A stretch of DNA of 64,000 nucleotides from Epiperipatus broadwayi (taxonomy: Eukaryota; Onychophora; Udeonychophora; Euonychophora; Peripatidae), in contig JAQFVV010012499.1 in NCBI GenBank assembly GCA_028023455.1, positions 1,432,584 through 1,496,583 on the forward strand. The letters run 5' to 3'. This document shows, piece by piece, positions 53,641 to 64,000 of this stretch (within the stretch, counting starts at the first letter, position 1; every line of letters begins with the position of its first letter). A model generated the notes under the pieces. That model was given only the letters and a program-made list of their open reading frames with translations, made no database searches and was not told the origin of the DNA. A program made the position numbers and the translations under genes.

Positions 53641-55920
53641 TTATCAATTTCTCCTGCTAATTGTTAAAAGTAAAAAACTATAGGCTAGAAGGAAATATAT
53701 TAAATATAAAGAAAAGAAATTATAAATAATTAAGGACATTAATTTTTTTGCAAAAAATATTAATTAATATGGCAATTGGTAAACAATTGAAGGTTAATCC
53801 AATAACAATTTAATACTTCAGAGAATTAGAATATAAAAATAAGTAGAAAGAGAGAAAGTTTTAATGCAAGAAATAATAGAAAGGCAAAAGGTACCAGGAA
53901 ATCACACTTAACAATATATTTGAAAAAAACTGGTCATTTGGAGATTAAAAAGTCCATACAGATCACCAATCTTACTTTGTGTTTGTTTTTGAGTTAATGA
54001 GACTTTATAATTTATAATTGATATAGGTACTTTATATTATTTTCTGCTTATTTATTGAACTTCTCTCTGTAAATAGTCATACTTTAAATTGCTATTAGTG
54101 TAAACTAATTGCTTAATATCTGTGAAAAATCTGAATCATAATTGTCTATGCAAATATTTAGTGAATACTATATCAAAATACATCACTGTAGAAAAAAGTT
54201 CACTAAGTTATTAAAATAAACTTTCCATCTTTGTTAGAGACAGTTAAAATATTGCATTTTAAATTCTAAAAATGGAAGTTTAAACTTAATTAAGTGTTGT
54301 GTATTTGTTTTAAAACAACCCTCAATATTGGAATTGTTTGAATTATTGGAGCTGATCAATGGAACAATATTAATGTAAACAAACAACCAGTGACCTAAAT
54401 AGGCTAATTATATAAATAGTCACTAAAGCCAGTTGTTCACAATAAGTTAGGGGATCTATGTTATGAAACTATAAGCAAACAAGATTATTGGGCCAAGTTT
54501 GAAACAGTAATTCACAATCAGAAATTGCATTGACAGTAAGTATATATTATCATTATACTCTTAGAGAGAAGCTCCTACTGAAAATAGTATCAGATTTTAC
54601 CTAAGGCAAGCCTTAGAACTGGATATCTAAGATTTTATTACAGTGTCATACAACCTACTAATCGTTATTACCACAAACTAGAGATTTGTAATACCATCAA
54701 CTGTAATCCTCAGCAAAATTTTGTAATTGTTTTTACATGTATTATTATTATTATAAAGAGATGCAATAAATCTTTTATTTCAAATGGGTCTTATATAAGC
54801 CAAAGCAGAAATATATATACACAGTAGAAAAGTCATACCATCTGCCTATATAAATATATATATATTGCTATAAAGTGTTCGGAGTAAGGTGTACAAATTG
54901 TAGTTATATAAAATATTATGGCAAAATTAAGAAAGTAACAGATTTAAAAGCATTTGAGAACATTAAGTTACACATTAAAATATTTAAATGAGCCTTTAAT
55001 TCTTTTTACTTTTTAAAAACAAAATTTCAAATGTCATTAATTATTATTATTACAACAATGATTATTAATACTAATATATATTGTATTTGAAGTTTTAAAA
55101 AAATCTAATGAAAATCCTGGACCATATTATGACAATAGACATATGGTCATATAGGTACCTAACTGCGATTAAAATCAACTTGCCTTAAAGCGTGAAATGT
55201 AACAGACATATATAATTATTTTTATATGTATATATTGTCCATAAAATAACAAAAATATTTTTTATTAAAAAAAAATCTGAAATACACGCAAACGCAGCAT
55301 TTACCATCAAGATTGAAAACAATAACAACAAAAAGAATTATCAAAAAATCATAAGTAAGACAATAATTTCCTGTTAAAGCAGTATGCTTCAATAAATTAA
55401 GTAAAAGAATTCATGCACTTCATACTGATATTTAAAAAAAAAAAAACATGTCATTATCTTCCTTCCTTTTCTTTGTTTTATAACAATAAAATAAAATTTT
55501 GCAAGAAAATCGTTTGTATATATATATAATGATGGAAATAGGTTTGAACGTTTTATTTTCAATAAATAAATCTTCTTGAATAAACTAGTTTATGTTTTCC
55601 TGAAGGTTTGTACTGATGGTATTTTAGTTGTATTTATATATTGGACTATATCCATTATCTAATATTAAGCATTGAAGGTCTTTAGAAAAAATTAATTTTT
55701 ATTTCAATTTTCCAATTATATTCAACTGATAGTAATAACACAAAAGTTAGGATATGTAAAATATTTTGAGAGGTATTATTCTCCTCTCTTCTGGGCTGAC
55801 TAGTGACAGTATTTGCATGTTAATTAAATCTAGATCATGAGATTATTGAATATTAAAATAACAATCTAACCAACTGACTCATATTGTAAAAGGCAACAGT
55901 CAGTAGAAATTTCATATACT
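53641..55920. other. AT-rich DNA, no gene
   Basis: No tRNA, transposon end or convincing frame seen. Contains short TA and A runs only. Confidence 0.5.
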
Positions 55921-55929
55921 TATCTATGA

Positions 55930-56690
55930 GTTCCTCCTGATTTCTCCACTTTTTCCTAAGAGTAAAGTTGATTAATGACTTCCATATATTATTTATAGGT
56001 GCACTAAATTACATTATAGGGTTATTCTTTACCATTATGATGTGTGCAACTGCTTTCAATTTTCTTATTTGTACCTTTTCTTCTCTATCCAATATTTTTT
56101 ATTTTCCTAATTGAATATATGTTCATTGATACATAGATGGTCTGCTATTTTAGACACATCTGTTTTCTCTCTTCTAATCATCACTTTGTGCTCTTATAAT
56201 CACTTTTCAATTGGGGAAACTGGTCTCACTAATATGCACTCTTCCACACTTATATGGTATTTCATAGAAGCACTTTTTGTTTTTCAGCATTTCAAATTTA
56301 GTCTTTGTAGATGTTTGAATTCTTCATAGTGTGTTATGTCTCTGGAAAGCCAGTTTGATATCATATTTATTCCAGATTTTTCTTAATTTGTCTTTAATTA
56401 TTGGTATGTATAGATACACTACAGCACCAATAATTGGTTTTTCCTTTTATGGTTCTTTTTGTTATCTATTTAAGGTTATCTTATCAGCTGATGATAACCA
56501 TTTTTCATAAGAGTTTGTTCTATATACATCTTTTCTTTTGTCAAATTGCTGGTTTCTGAACAAATTTCTTTTGCTGTGTTCTGTAGTAATAGTATAACTT
56601 CATGCTTTGTGTTTCTGGTGTAATTGGATCTATAGGCTAATTATTTTTCTATAAGTGTGACTTTTCTGTAAATTATAGTTTTCATTTTGC
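55930..56690 (-). pseudogene. Penelope-like element remnant: RT thumb to GIY-YIG
   Basis: Minus strand, from about 56690 down: TIIYRK, then YRSNYTRNTKHEVILLLQ and NTAKEICSETSNLTKEKMYI, then KNGYHQLI. This is the thumb region of PLE reverse transcriptases ('tvYRK.T.TdrYL..Sn.p...K..vv..Ll.RA..iC'). Then YIPIIKDKLRKIWNKYDIKL (compare 'iPyvkg.sekirri..ky.i+..F') and KCFYEIPYKCGRVHISETSF, the GIY-YIG start with YIG changed to HIS. KIADH and later PLE-endonuclease-like text follow to about 55930. Several stops and frameshifts make it inactive. It belongs to a different PLE family from the copy at 30.6 kb. Confidence 0.8.
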
Positions 56691-56740
56691 CAGGAGGGAT
56701 CTTATCACAAAACATTTAAAAATGCCAAATTTTATTTCTT

Positions 56741-56990
56741 GTTCTGAAGAGCACAAAGTGATGATTAAAAGAGAAAAAACAGATAGCACATCATGTGTGT
56801 AACAATAAACATATGTTCAATTGGGAAAATATGAAAATATTGGATAGAGAAAAAAGACACAAAGAAGAATATTCAAAGAAGTTGCTCACATGACAATGAA
56901 AAATGATTCCATAAATTACAGCTATTGTAAATATACAGCATGTATGAAAATTACTAATCAACTTTGTTCTTAGGAAAAAGTGGGAAAATA
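56741..56990 (+). pseudogene. Inverted second fragment of the same PLE endonuclease
   Basis: Plus strand reads EHKVMIKREKTD, then after shifts NNKHMFNWENMKILDREKRH, RRIFKEVAHMTMKNDSINY and ITNQLCS before a stop. The nucleotide sequence is the inverted match of about 55940-56190 (GCACAAAGTGATGATTA, CATAT.TTCAATT, ATATTGGATAGAGAA, TTAATCAACTTT, CTTAGGAAAAAGTGG). It starts about 50 bp beyond the 5' end of the minus-strand remnant, so the two are arranged head to head. It supplies the RKIKEA-like (RRIFKEV) and final N residues. Confidence 0.75.
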
Positions 56991-57002
56991 AGAAAAAACC
57001 TC

Positions 57003-57540
57003 AAAGATAGGATGGCTCAGTGGTTAGAGCATTACCTTAAAATTTAATATTCAGGAAACTAAGGATCCAGATTTGAGTCTGTTGCTAGTATTGACACTGG
57101 TCAGACCAGCAACATCTGAAGAAGAAAGAAGAATAATAGTTCTTGAGACATTGTGCTTTTACAAACTTGTGTGGTATTGCTAACAGTTGAATGTAAGTGG
57201 AAAATTTTAATAAAATTTAAATTTTGAAAGACATTCAATACTTAATTTTAGATGATCAAAATAGTCCAATATATAAATACAACTACAATACCATCATCAC
57301 AAACCTTTAGGAAAACACTAAGTATTTAGAATGTTAGTACTACTGCTGGTCATGCCAACAAGACATGAAGAAAGTGAATAATAATATCAATTGATACAGT
57401 GCTTATATATTAATTTGTGTGCTTTAAACAAAGTTTAAATTTTTTTTCTAAAGACATTCAATATAACATTAGATGATGAAAATAGTCCAACATATAAATA
57501 CAGCTAAAATGCCATCATTACAAGCCTTCAAAAAAACAAA
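57003..57540 (+). mobile_element. tRNA-derived SINE with duplicated body
   Basis: 57007-57080 is a tRNA-like head: GGATGGCTCAGTGGTTAGAG is a pol III A box, and GGATCCAGATTTGAGTCT resembles a B box. The body 57085-57310 (ACACTGGTCAGACCAGCAAC, AGACATTCAATA, GATGATCAAAATAGTCCAA, CAATACCATCATCAC) is repeated in diverged form at 57340-57540 (CTGCTGGTCATGCCAACAAG, AGACATTCAATA, GATGATGAAAATAGTCCAA, AATGCCATCATTAC). SINEs are transcribed by RNA polymerase III and moved by LINE machinery. The B box is damaged, so this copy is probably silent. Confidence 0.65.
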
Positions 57541-59850
57541 ATCAAATGTATGATTTTTTAAAAATATTTACTTGAAACGTTTAATCTGTTTTTATTTTTA
57601 AATCTATATTTAATTTATATTCACTGTGCATTTTGATTACAAATCCTTTTCAGATATCCTACTGCAAGTTAAATTACTAAGACACTTTTATGAATGAGAA
57701 GCTGTCATAAATTTAGGATGAGATAATTCTTTTCAGCTTCCTAATGGAAAGAAATAATTCTCGTAAATCCTCTTATTCAAAGAGAAATAATATTTCAAAA
57801 TAAAATATATTTAAAATTAAAAATATTTATGATAAAATAAAGTAAAAAACACAAATAAAATTATATACATATAGCTGATAAAAGGTCAATGATATAAAAT
57901 GTATACTCCATTTCAAACTTCTCACTAAGTACTTTTGTAATCAGTCTAAATATCTATGATACACACATGTTCAAATTTTTCATTTAAACTATAGAGAAGC
58001 ATCTTATAATCTGAATATAATCTTTTGTAAAAATAAATTGAAGCACAAACCTACTCTCTTCTATATGGAAATAGTACTGCATCATAGTTTAACTTATTTT
58101 CCTAACTAATCTTAAAATTATATACAAATTAATTTCTAAAAATAACCTCCATGGAAATTTGTTTAACACTATTTAGGTCTATGTGGTCTTGGTAGTTTGA
58201 TGCATATATTTTTAATACACCTCTCTTAGTTTTAAAATATTCTAATCATGAATATTATGCCCTGACACTCAATTAATGATTATCACAAAAAATGGTACTG
58301 GAACACTGAAGCCTACTCATTTGTAATTACTTTTCATTTTATTACACATTTTTCTACCAGATATCATATGGGATGTTGCCGTAAATAGTATAAAAAGTTA
58401 TGAAGTAGATTGAATTTATCAATAATTTATTTCTTTGTCCAGATCCAATAGTAAAGCCAGTTGAATTTGATCTTCCTAAAAATTACTATAACCCATCAAT
58501 CTTACGGTCACTTACATTTCATAAATAGAATATAACAGCCATTGATATATGCAGATATAGGTAAACACAAACTATAATTAATAACTGCTTGGTCTATAGC
58601 TACAATGACAGAATATAAGGATTTCATTAAGTCATTTGTTAATTTACATCTTGGTTGAAATATTTATTTGTTTATAAAATTTTGTTAATAATTAAGCTGT
58701 CTATAAAATCAAAATCCTTATCTAAATAAATAAAATAAATTTATTTATGACCATATATATTTCAAAGAAAAGTACTTCATAGGATTGTAAATTTAAATAC
58801 TTTAAACCAAAAGAGATTCATATTTAGCATATATTATTTTAATTTATAGAAGGATCATAAATCAGAAAATAATATGTGTGTAAAAATGGAAAGTTTAACA
58901 ATGATCCAAATAATTTCACAATGAAATAAAACTCTTCCAGAAAAAGTTATAACAAATAGTTTTACAACTTTATAGAATTAAAATGGAAAAAAAACTAGAA
59001 ATTCTTTGTGTATATATATATATATTGCGACCTTCTGGTTTGGCACCAGAAATAGTCATTGTAGTAGTGTGGTAGTATATCAGTAATATCTGATGTAATC
59101 CTTTTTTAAAAAAAATGAAATGTGAAATTTTTAAATTTTTTTTTATTTTGACTTAAAACTGTAATCAATAGTAAGTGTAGATATAATTAAAAGATTTCTT
59201 AAATGTTTAGTATCTTGTTTTGGGGTATAATCAGTGATAGAATAGGGGAGTAGTTTGTTATATGCATAGTCAGTGCAGTTTAGGTTGTTGCTTACTTGTT
59301 TTATTTGCTCATAAAGCAGTATTCAGTTTTGTTAGAATGATTTTCTAGTCCATTTGTTTTATACATTTTAAATTTATAGCATAAACAGTAAAATATGTTT
59401 CACTCATCATCATTCACATTGTCATTTCAGTCATATCAGTGTAATACCTATAGCATATTACTACTGAATATTCATGCATTATTCACCTTCATTTTTCATT
59501 CATATGTTTCATTAAACCATTAAATATCCCACATTACATTCAAATATTTAATTATATCAATAATAGTATTAAAAAACTAACTTAATTACATTTTAAATAA
59601 ATCAGTAAAGTAGGGTCAGGTGAATTGTATAATGACAAATACTGTAAAATATTTTATTTATTAAAACAATTGTCATCAATTTTATTTTACTGCTTTAAAA
59701 ACATTTAATGATTAGTTCAATATTTTTTTTTCCCATTCATTTAGAAGACAAAATTTTTTTTTTCATTTCTATTTTTTTTTATTGTCTAAAATTTTTGCAT
59801 AATTAAGTAAGTTTGCAAGTGGGAGGAGCAATTGACAATCTTTTTCTGAT
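57541..59850. other. AT-rich DNA, no gene
   Basis: A short TA tract lies at about 59012-59026. No supported coding sequence. Confidence 0.5.
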
Positions 59851-59904
59851 GATGTCACTATTATCGTAAACAATTGGAAGGGAACAAGGTGATGTAATGA
59901 TTAT

Positions 59905-60080
59905 TAAAAAAATTTATAAAAGGAATACTTATTACTTTTAAGAGAACAGAGTCAATTATTACTTCAGTCAGTCAGAGTCAATTATTAAAACTTTTACGAG
60001 AGCAGTTATAGCTAACCAAGGACAGCTATAACTAAGTTTATTTAGCAAAGTTTAATAGTGAAATTATTTTTCCTCTTCCA
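59905..60080 (+). promoter_or_regulatory. TATA-like box with initiator-like repeats
   Basis: TTTATAAAAGGAAT at about 59913 is followed 37-50 bp later by two GAGTCAATTATTA copies (59949 and 59977) and TTCAGTCAGTCAG, which contains TCAGT initiator-like motifs. It resembles the arrangement at 4.9 kb. What it would transcribe is unclear; the next frames (60251-60490, 79 codons; 60902-61117, 71 codons) are not recognisable. Confidence 0.25.
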
Positions 60081-60099
60081 GAGTGCAAGTTGAAAATTT

Positions 60100-63000
60100 A
60101 AATATATTATTTGTTTGCAAAATGTGTACTTAAAAACCACTAAAAGATATGTCAATTTTGCCTCAGCTGATCGTTTAAATTGTCCCAACATTATGCTAAA
60201 GTACATGTGTTATATTCTATTATTCAAAATAAATTATTATTACTTAAGAAATGGGAATGCTTGATAGAACTGTAAAATTGTTTTATTTAAATTTAAAATT
60301 AACAGGAAAGGATAAAAGAATGTTTATTTATTTTATAACAATTAAGTTTTTAAGCTTTAATCATACTATGAAGGGAACAACTGCTACATGTGTCATTCAT
60401 ATGTGGGAAAGAAGTGAACTGTCATTGAACGTTTTCAGAACTTTAATGAACAAATTTCATGCTAAATATAAAAGAAAACTCAAAATTTAAAATATACACA
60501 AGGAATATGTAATTTTATTGTCATACATATTAGAATAGCAGCATAATTATTTCTATTTTTACCTTTGGAAAAGAAAATATATAAGATTAAATATGTCATT
60601 AAATGTACTTTAATAATTATTTGTTCTGCTAGACTAGTAGGAGGAATGAAATTATAAATGGATAAAGTTATGTGACATTGCTGTATTAATATTACCAATG
60701 AGTTTATCTAAATAAATATTATTAATTGAATAACTACGTATATTTCTGAATGGCTTTATGATTGTGAAATCAAATGTTGAATATATCCTAGGAATAAAGT
60801 ACAAACATCTATTTTACTTGCGTTATGAAATATATTGTTTAATTAAGGAAATTCATTATTTACAACATTAATAGCAATTCATTAGTTGATAACTAAAAAC
60901 ATTGAATATGCTCTTATGGATTCAACAAAATATTATTTTGTTTCTCCTGCAGGAAATTTGTTGTTTGTTGTATCAATATTTATCCTTGTGTGTTTATTGT
61001 TTAATATCCTTATTATTCATTTGGAGACATGACAAGGAAAGTCAAGTAAAACTATTTATAAACTTTTCATTTCGTTTGGAAAGAAAGAAAAAAAGAAGAG
61101 AACTTTATTTTATTTAATAGTGTTTAGACAGTTAGTATTAGCTAAATATGTTTATTATATGTATTATTATTATTATATTTATTCTTCAAGAATGTCTCAA
61201 ATAGCATAATGAAAAAATACATTATGCTGGTAATTTTATATTATTGTTATTATTTTAAGATAAATTTGGTCGTGTGTTAGTAACACACGCTGTGGTAAAA
61301 CCAAAGGAAGAGTTCATTTATAGTTCAAACGGGTGAATAATTATTTTTTAAAAAAAAGTTCATTATATTAAATCTTACCAAATATATCCTTTTTATAAAT
61401 TAGAAAACTATTATTTTCAAGAATCATTTCATCTATAACATACAACTTTATTATTTAATTAGGTTCAATTTAACTACAGATTCATGCCACTATCAATGCA
61501 TTATATTATAAAAAAATTATTTGTCTTGCTTTGTCCATAGTAATTAGTATTTTATTCTCCAACTGTTCTTTGAACATTACCAAGTCCTAAATATTGTCAG
61601 ATATGAGATATTTTTTTTTATTAATTCCAGCAGTAATAATTAATATTTTAACAGTAATTCTTTGCTTACTGTGATTTTAAATGGTCTGTATATCATATGC
61701 TTATACGTGTGTTTGTCTATTATTAAACTTATTTATAATTATATGTAATTGCAAGTAAAAATGATTTTAAATCAATTGGATTCGGTCATTTTGAAGAATT
61801 AGAAAGTTATTTAAGAGAATTATTATTTCTTTGTTATGACTGAATGAAAAGTATTTTTGTGGCTATATACTATAAAGTTCACAATGTTTATAATATTTTG
61901 ATGGGATTGAGTCAGTGTATTTATTAGTTGAATATTTAATATGGGTAGTTTGCCCAGTGCAGTGCAGTATAGTGTAGTGTATGGAATTGAATATTCCTTT
62001 TCTTATCCATGTATTGGAGTATTTTGATAAGAGTGGATTGAGTCCTTTTATATTTGATATATTGAATTAAATGTGTATGAAGCTAGAGATGTTATCTCCC
62101 TAATTTTCATTTGGTGATGAGTTATTCCACCAGTTATTTAGTCTTAAAGATAGACTTGGAAGTTATTGTTGTATTTACCTGTTTTGAATTATAGAAATCT
62201 TTTATCCCATGCATGTATTGAATGTTTTCCAGCTTATGCTATAGCCTAGTGTTTGATAGTTTATGGATAAAAAAAAGAATAAAAGAAAAGTATAGTGTCT
62301 TATAAAACAGCTGTATTGTAATTAATTAATAAAGATTGATTGATCTTTGCTTTCATCCGTATTATGATTATATTGAAATATCATAAGCAAACCGATTAAA
62401 TTGATTAACATTATTTATTTAGTTTCTTTGACACACAGCATAATACAGATTCATGCACAAATTGTTAATTTTGATATAAAAAAATTCATTATTAATGTAG
62501 AACTTTACTTATCATGTTAAACATTTGTAGTAATCATTTAAGCTTCATCTCATTGATTTTTATCATTTAATCATAATTTGCATAAATAATCAAGCAAAGA
62601 TAGGACATAGTTAATGAATATAAGGATTTACTTTATTTTGGCAAAGCAGAACCTAGTTATTCAATAGAATACTTTACTTCAAAACTACAAAGAAAAATAC
62701 ATTTAGTTAATAGAAGTATTTAATTTCTTTGGTAAGATGGGCCAATATTATTCCTAGTTTAAATCCCCTTATTTTAATTTTATTTAAGATATTTTAAAGT
62801 AACAATGCAAAATCTTAATTTGTTCAGTGTAATTAGGATATTAATCTATGTTGTTGTCATTGGTAAATGAAGGTTATCCAGCAAAATGCTGAATATAAGA
62901 TAATTTGGTAATCAATTACTAGAAGTGTAAGGTCACATTTATTTTTATTTTTGTCTAAATCTATCAAAAATCACTGATAGCTAAAAAGCCATTTCTTTAT

Positions 63001-64000
63001 AGCAAATTATATGGACTTATTTAGTTCATTTAATGTTTAAAATAAAAATGTTTTATCAATCTATCAAAATGTTCTGAGGAATGAAATATAGTAGATGTAA
63101 AAGTTAACGAATCATGTTGTATTATATCTTCTTGTATAATCTGTACTCAATGATATTAAATCCCTTTGGAATTTGTGTTCATACCAATAAAACAAAAGTA
63201 AATGTTGATTTAACTATTTTCTATTTGATTAATAAATATTTTGTTATCTAAATTTGTATTTGGAGTTTCTTCTCAAGCATTCATTCGTGTTTCACACTTC
63301 CACACATGCTTATACATTTATTTTATTTAATGTAACATAATTGTATTTTATTTAATTATAATACATCTCTAGATATTATAATGTTGATTTCCTTGATTCA
63401 AACACTATATGAGATGCCAATTACCTACTGATCATTTTTAAAAGGGTTTTGTTATTTAATTTTTGTTTAGATGATGAATTGAAATTAAAATGTGCCCGAT
63501 TTCTTTCATTATCTAATGGCAAGTATCTAATTAGGGTATTGTTTGGTTTATAATATTATTTTCATAGTGTTAAATAATAATTTGAGGTATAGAAATGTTA
63601 GATCAAGCCATACCATAAGTTAATTCCGAGATCTCCAATATATAATTTAGATTAGATGATAAATTCATTTAGCCAGATTAGAGTAGTGAGTAATTAAAAT
63701 TTAGTAGTGATAGGTTTAGTTTGAGTTTAGATCTAGTGAATTATACATTACAATTTCTAAAATATTATTTTTTATTTGTTTTAGTTATTAGTTTAATTGT
63801 ATAATATAGTAGAGGTTGTTCAGTGTATATGGATGATGGGAGGAGGTGAAATATAAAGTATAATTAGTTAATTTTGGCTGGTAGAATTTTACCAATTTAA
63901 TTTGGCTAGCATATAACTTAATAGATGTTTATTCCTATTAGCAATAATATTTTCTCCCACATCTAATGTACATTGTACACCTCATACACCTCTGTATCCC
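60100..64000. other. AT-rich DNA, no recognisable gene
   Basis: Frames at 60251-60490, 60480-60698 (minus) and 60902-61117 are short and without known motifs. A perfect 9-bp-arm hairpin CGTGTGTTA/TAACACACG with a single central G lies at 61271-61289. The last kilobase holds TAG-rich, T-rich low-complexity sequence. Confidence 0.45.

Noticed and set aside
60251-61117. 79- and 71-codon plus-strand frames as possible small genes
   Set aside because: No domain, no signal of codon use, and similar lengths occur by chance elsewhere in the window; one starts inside a possible splice-acceptor context but nothing supports an exon.

Overview
This window reads as one AT-rich, gene-poor stretch of a large animal genome, intergenic or deep intronic. 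GC is low throughout, many simple-sequence tracts run for hundreds of bases, and no open reading frame looks like a host protein. The longest apparent ORFs (10.5 kb, 13.8 kb, 26.3 kb, 49.4 kb) are translations of microsatellites or tandem repeats. The mix of decayed Penelope-like elements (PLEs), LINE fragments, a tRNA-headed SINE, tRNA-Gly copies and hammerhead-bearing tandem repeats fits an invertebrate metazoan. A mollusc is possible, but the sequence does not prove a taxon.

Layout. 0-9 kb: AT-rich DNA with an interspersed repeat (2.2-3.1 kb), an inverted repeat pair (1.5/4.2 kb) and a promoter-like segment (4.7-5.3 kb). 9.1-9.8 kb: a dead LINE reverse transcriptase and a 17-bp-arm hairpin. 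10.5-14.3 kb: two giant microsatellites around a stretch of unassigned DNA. 14.3-26.5 kb: tandem repeats, two more copies of the 2.2-kb repeat, a decayed hammerhead unit (23.2 kb), a tRNA-Gly-like sequence and a TTA tract. 28.3-30.2 kb: a complete 1.9-kb non-autonomous DNA transposon with terminal inverted repeats, an 8-bp target duplication, an internal tandem array and a terminal foldback. It is followed by a small MITE and the GIY-YIG end of a PLE (30.6-31.3 kb). 32.5-35.2 kb: slightly GC-richer DNA with degenerate minisatellites. 36.0-36.5 kb: a large foldback element. 42.3-48.5 kb: the most interesting region, described below. 49.4-50.3 kb: tandem repeats and a second tRNA-Gly. 51.2 kb: a LINE RT fragment. 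55.9-57.5 kb: a PLE remnant, an inverted second PLE fragment and a tRNA-derived SINE. 57.5-64 kb: mostly featureless.

Main result. The tandem repeats at 46.3-48.5 kb (period 455-457 bp) and a related 417-bp repeat at 42.3-42.9 kb each carry a type I hammerhead self-cleaving ribozyme. It has the conserved CUGANGA and GAAA cores, complementary stems I and II, a two-base-pair stem III and a UC cleavage site. The two families keep the core but have different, still complementary stem II sequences. This is the architecture of retrozymes, retroelement-like repeats whose RNA is cut into monomers by the ribozyme and circularised. The array is arranged as an inverted repeat (minus-strand units to the left of 47.1 kb, plus-strand units to the right). 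PLE remnants, the proposed helpers of animal retrozymes, lie in the same window.
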